NCBI GenBank assembly: GCA_935421135.1
Contig: OW285189.1
Span: 23,872,298-23,936,297 of the forward strand
Length of the DNA: 64,000 nucleotides
From: Bugulina stolonifera
Lineage: Eukaryota; Bryozoa; Gymnolaemata; Cheilostomatida; Bugulidae
Direction of reading: 5' to 3'
Shown: piece by piece, positions 63,101-64,000 of the stretch
How positions within the stretch are numbered: the stretch's first letter is position 1
Layout of the letters: the number at the start of each line of letters is the position of its first letter
Made by a program: the position numbers and the translations under genes
The notes under the pieces: model-generated
What the model saw: only the letters and a program-made list of their open reading frames with translations
The model's database searches: none
What the model was told of the DNA's origin: nothing

Positions 63101-63882
63101 CCTTAGTAGAAGTAAAGGTGAGATTTATGCACTGCAATTAGCTGGTGCAATTGATAAGTACTGGGTTGGTAGAATGGTGTACAAAAAGCTATAAAAAGCA
63201 CCGCTGGCCAGTGTCTGCTCTCCTAAATACTTCCTAGTGGGATGAAAAAATTTACCAGCCACCAGGATCGGTGTTGCCGAAACCCAGGATCGAACCAGGG
63301 ACCTTTAGATCTTCAGTCTAACGCTCTCCCAACTGAGCTATTTCGGCTGGTGATATACTGCATAAGGAAGATAAGTGTGATCATACCCCATAGTGACCTG
63401 TAAATATTGCTAAAAATGAACCAAACACCAGGTTTAGATTTACATGTAGATGTCGCTAAAATTGGGTACTTGGAATGACCACTTGAAGAAAATGTTTTGG
63501 TGTTGGATTTGAAGTGGGCCTAAGACCATAGGCCTATTGTTTATCTTAGTGACATATTGTATATTATAGACCTAATATTTGGTACTATCGGAGTTTTATC
63601 ATAGTCTCTAAATTTTATCAAAGAAGGTTTTTCTCGTGTAGAAACCAATCTCTGCCAAGTACGATTTCTTAGGATCTACACGTAAGCTACACCATACAAC
63701 ACTAGCATGTCACGCCTTGCTGACTTAGTTATACATGTACATGTATTCCGTACCTTACTTACCACTGTAATGGTGTATTACTTTAGAGTGATCTCAGCGA
63801 GTTCCAAAAATTCCGTTCAGAAGACATTCCTGCTAAATTGGCAAACAAAAGAAGGTTGGAGATCTTGTTCCACGAGTTAGAG
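35983..63882 (+). CDS. Spectraplakin (MACF1/dystonin/Shot-like) N-terminal actin-binding region, partial at the window end
   Basis: Common exons: 41149-41210, 42153-42242 and 42400-42570 (CH1); 61099-61259, 62069-62184 and 62725-62828 (CH2); 62998-63117 and 63787-63882 (start of plakin/spectrin-like region). First coding exon 35983-36169; alternatives are listed separately. CH1 shows [23 protein letters not shown], and [15 protein letters not shown]2 shows [21 protein letters not shown] and [10 protein letters not shown]. All are signatures of spectraplakins, which bind actin through the CH pair and link it to microtubules. The last visible exon ends H-E-L-E in phase 0, where relatives continue into the plakin domain, so the gene runs on past 64000. 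In the long CH1-CH2 interval lie two extra first exons and two transposon copies. Confidence 0.9.
36170..39300. other. Spectraplakin intron 1a, nothing recognised
   Basis: No coding exon or transposon end that I can support. Short open frames (for example 36209-36499 plus and 38452-38679 minus) lack domain patterns. Confidence 0.4.
39301..39337 (+). CDS. Spectraplakin alternative first coding exon 1b
   Basis: ATG followed by [11 protein letters not shown], ending in phase 1 at a gtaagc donor. This is the same phase as exon 1a, so it can join exon 41149 directly and give [18 protein letters not shown]. It is short and could be a chance ORF; the matching phase and strong donor support it. Confidence 0.5.
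39910..39991 (-). tRNA. tRNA-Ser (anticodon UGA)
   Basis: 82 nt on the minus strand. The acceptor stem is gctgcga/tcgcagc with discriminator G. A-box tggccgagtggtt and B-box ggttcgaac are present, and the anticodon loop reads gactTGAaatc. There is a long variable arm, as expected for Ser, and no intron. It lies antisense in the spectraplakin intron before exon 41149. Confidence 0.95.
39992..41148. other. Spectraplakin intron, nothing recognised
   Basis: Between the tRNA-Ser gene and the first CH1 exon. A 66-codon minus-strand frame at 40314-40514 has no supported identity. Confidence 0.4.
42025..42069 (+). CDS. Possible 45-nt microexon within CH1
   Basis: An acceptor (taacctag) and a donor (aaccag|gtacag) bound an open 45-nt segment encoding [15 protein letters not shown]. 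Both flanking junctions (41210 and 42153) are phase 0, so inclusion or skipping keeps frame. Plectin is known to splice small optional exons into CH1 at a similar place. It may also be a chance intron segment. Confidence 0.25.
42829..44325. mobile_element. Possible DNA transposon with TTAA target site
   Basis: TTAA occurs at both ends (42825-42828 and 44326-44329). Next to it are imperfect inverted repeats: agggctacagaaatgat at the left and, inverted, agtactactgaaatcatg at the right. piggyBac and Kolobok use TTAA. No transposase frame is visible inside. The repeats match at only about 14 of 18 positions, so this is a candidate only. Confidence 0.35.
45077..45175. repeat. Short tandem repeat of ataggc-type units
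   Basis: Irregular units of 7-14 bp built from ataggc, gataggc and catataggc. Confidence 0.85.
45724..45747. repeat. (CAGT)n microsatellite
   Basis: About six uninterrupted cagt units. Confidence 0.9.
46517..46657 (+). CDS. Spectraplakin alternative first exon 1c (CH2-only isoform)
   Basis: 47 codons from ATG to a gtaagc donor in phase 0. The peptide has a central [13 protein letters not shown] segment followed by a strongly basic tail ([15 protein letters not shown]). It lies after the last CH1 exon and ends in the same phase as that exon (42570), so it can splice to CH2 exon 61099. This would make a protein with one CH domain. CH2-only N termini are known from Drosophila Shot and from vertebrate dystonin and MACF1. 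The exon itself is my inference; no promoter was identified. Confidence 0.65.
46658..49488. other. Spectraplakin intron, nothing recognised
   Basis: No coding exon supported. An 83-codon frame at 48208-48459 shows no domain pattern or splice support. Confidence 0.4.
49490..49766. mobile_element. Possible short MITE
   Basis: The left end ttagtgtctttgcgacct and the inverted right end ttgagtgtcttcacgacct match at most positions, with TA at both flanks. The ~277-bp body is more GC-rich than its surroundings and has no coding frame. The exact ends and superfamily are unclear; a TA duplication would suggest Tc1/mariner-type. Confidence 0.4.
49879..51481 (+). mobile_element. 1.6-kb hAT-like non-autonomous DNA transposon, copy B
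   Basis: Same family as copy A, in the opposite orientation. Terminal repeats are taggcctgcacgg and ccggtgcaggccta. The perfect 8-bp target duplication is aataagcc (49871-49878 and 51482-51489). Subterminal cggtg/ccgaac clusters are present. A 62-codon frame near the left end (49918-50106) is shared with copies A and C. The 71-codon frame of copy A is broken here by a 5-bp deletion, so it is unlikely to be a maintained gene. It is inserted in the spectraplakin intron between exons 1c and 1d. Confidence 0.9.
51490..55859. other. Spectraplakin intron, mostly unrecognised
   Basis: Contains a short repeat of gtatgtatacagtcatgtat near 52390-52465. No coding exon is supported until exon 1d. Confidence 0.4.
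52390..52465. repeat. Short repeat of tacatgta/gtatacagtcatgta
   Basis: Two copies of a roughly 38-bp segment containing gtatgtatacagtcatgtat, plus partial copies of tatacatgta. Confidence 0.75.
55860..55949 (+). CDS. Spectraplakin alternative first exon 1d (Cys + polylysine N terminus)
   Basis: 30 codons from ATG, in phase 0, to a gtttga donor. The peptide starts [14 protein letters not shown] and stays lysine-rich to K-H-K-D-E. Two cysteines next to a polybasic run are the usual pattern for palmitoylation plus charge-based binding to membrane. The phase matches CH2 exon 61099, so a membrane-directed CH2-only isoform is predicted. A dystonin isoform with a lipid-modified N terminus and shortened actin-binding region is known in vertebrates. 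The donor is not strong, which lowers confidence. Confidence 0.6.
55950..57185. other. Spectraplakin intron, nothing supported
   Basis: Open frames at 55999-56337, 56324-56548 and 56660-56989 (74-112 codons) have no domain pattern and no matching splice phases. Confidence 0.4.
57190..57355. repeat. Tandem repeat of ctagtggactgactgg units
   Basis: Irregular units of 16-24 bp built from actagtggact and gactggct, about seven copies, in a spectraplakin intron. Confidence 0.85.
57360..58597. other. Spectraplakin intron, nothing recognised
   Basis: AT-rich, without a coding pattern or transposon ends that I can support. Confidence 0.4.
58598..58685. repeat. 41-bp direct tandem duplication
   Basis: Two almost identical copies of a segment containing ccatatctaccttccttctc and attgctaacctatgatagtg. 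Confidence 0.85.
59113..60722 (+). mobile_element. 1.6-kb hAT-like non-autonomous DNA transposon, copy C
   Basis: Nearly identical to copy B and in the same orientation. Terminal repeats are taggcctgcacgg and ccggtgcaggccta. The perfect 8-bp target duplication is atgtataa (59105-59112 and 60723-60730). The conserved donor gtggag|gtaata and acceptor ttttgtag|gtgg are kept, as are two aataaa signals near 60127-60139. It is inserted in the intron just before the first CH2 exon of spectraplakin. Confidence 0.9.
61260..62068. other. Spectraplakin intron within CH2, nothing recognised
   Basis: Between CH2 exons. No repeat or coding pattern supported. Confidence 0.4.
63275..63347 (-). tRNA. tRNA-Phe (anticodon GAA)
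   Basis: 73 nt on the minus strand. The acceptor stem is gccgaaa/tttcggc with discriminator A. A-box tagctcagttggga and B-box ggttcgatc are present, and the anticodon loop reads actGAAgat. No intron. It lies antisense in the spectraplakin intron between exons 62998-63117 and 63787-63882. Confidence 0.96.
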
Positions 63883-64000
63883 GTAAGTTTGATTATCTAC
63901 ATGTAAATGTTCTCGGATAAGATTTACTTACTCTCTTTTCTCTCAGGTTAAACTAAAACCCTGATTCATCTTACATCTCACTGTTTCCAGCCAACATAAC

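Noticed and set aside
63948..63966. Acceptor-like site before gttaaactaaaaccctga as the next spectraplakin exon
   Set aside because: It would give V-K-L-K-P and a stop right after exon 63787-63882, where the family continues; the true acceptor is probably beyond the window.

Overview
This is eukaryotic, almost certainly metazoan, nuclear DNA. It is AT-rich, its genes are split by GT-AG introns, and it carries two tRNA genes and many DNA transposons. The key marker is the actin-binding head of a spectraplakin (MACF1/dystonin/Shot-type cytolinker), a family known from animals. Base composition, compact exons, divergent single-domain proteins and abundant dispersed palindromes such as tacatgtacatgta suggest a non-vertebrate, perhaps a sponge or another early-branching or marine invertebrate. 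I cannot fix the species.

Left third (1-23.9 kb). A relic of a non-LTR reverse transcriptase lies near 1.1-1.6 kb. A plus-strand gene of at least 15 exons (2198-16642, 5' end not located) encodes a coiled-coil protein that may be related to the centriolar-satellite protein CCDC14. Its introns hold a ~2-kb 15-bp satellite, two smaller tandem arrays, a 1.6-kb hAT-like transposon and a short MITE. It converges on a four-exon minus-strand gene for a 109-residue protein I do not recognise (17510-21919, 5' UTR exon near 22.34 kb). Next is a minus-strand EF-hand protein of the sarcoplasmic calcium-binding type (23203-23826).

Middle (24-35.5 kb). I see no host gene here. It holds several palindromes, a Harbinger-type MITE (27894-28197) and a complete autonomous PIF/Harbinger transposon (31395-34922). 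That element has matching inverted repeats, a TAA target duplication, a four-exon DDE transposase (+) and a three-exon MADF/BESS DNA-binding protein (-) facing it.

Right half (35.5-64 kb). One plus-strand spectraplakin gene fills it and runs off the end. Two alternative first exons (35983, 39301) share splice phase 1 and feed the CH1 exons. Two further first exons (46517, 55860) lie between the CH1 and CH2 exons. Both end in phase 0, exactly as the last CH1 exon does, so they can splice to the CH2 exons and make CH2-only heads with lysine-rich N termini. The large CH1-CH2 intron region also contains two more 1.6-kb hAT-like copies. A tRNA-Ser and a tRNA-Phe gene lie antisense in spectraplakin introns.

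All exon boundaries were read by eye from GT-AG signals and phase agreement; no transcript evidence was available.
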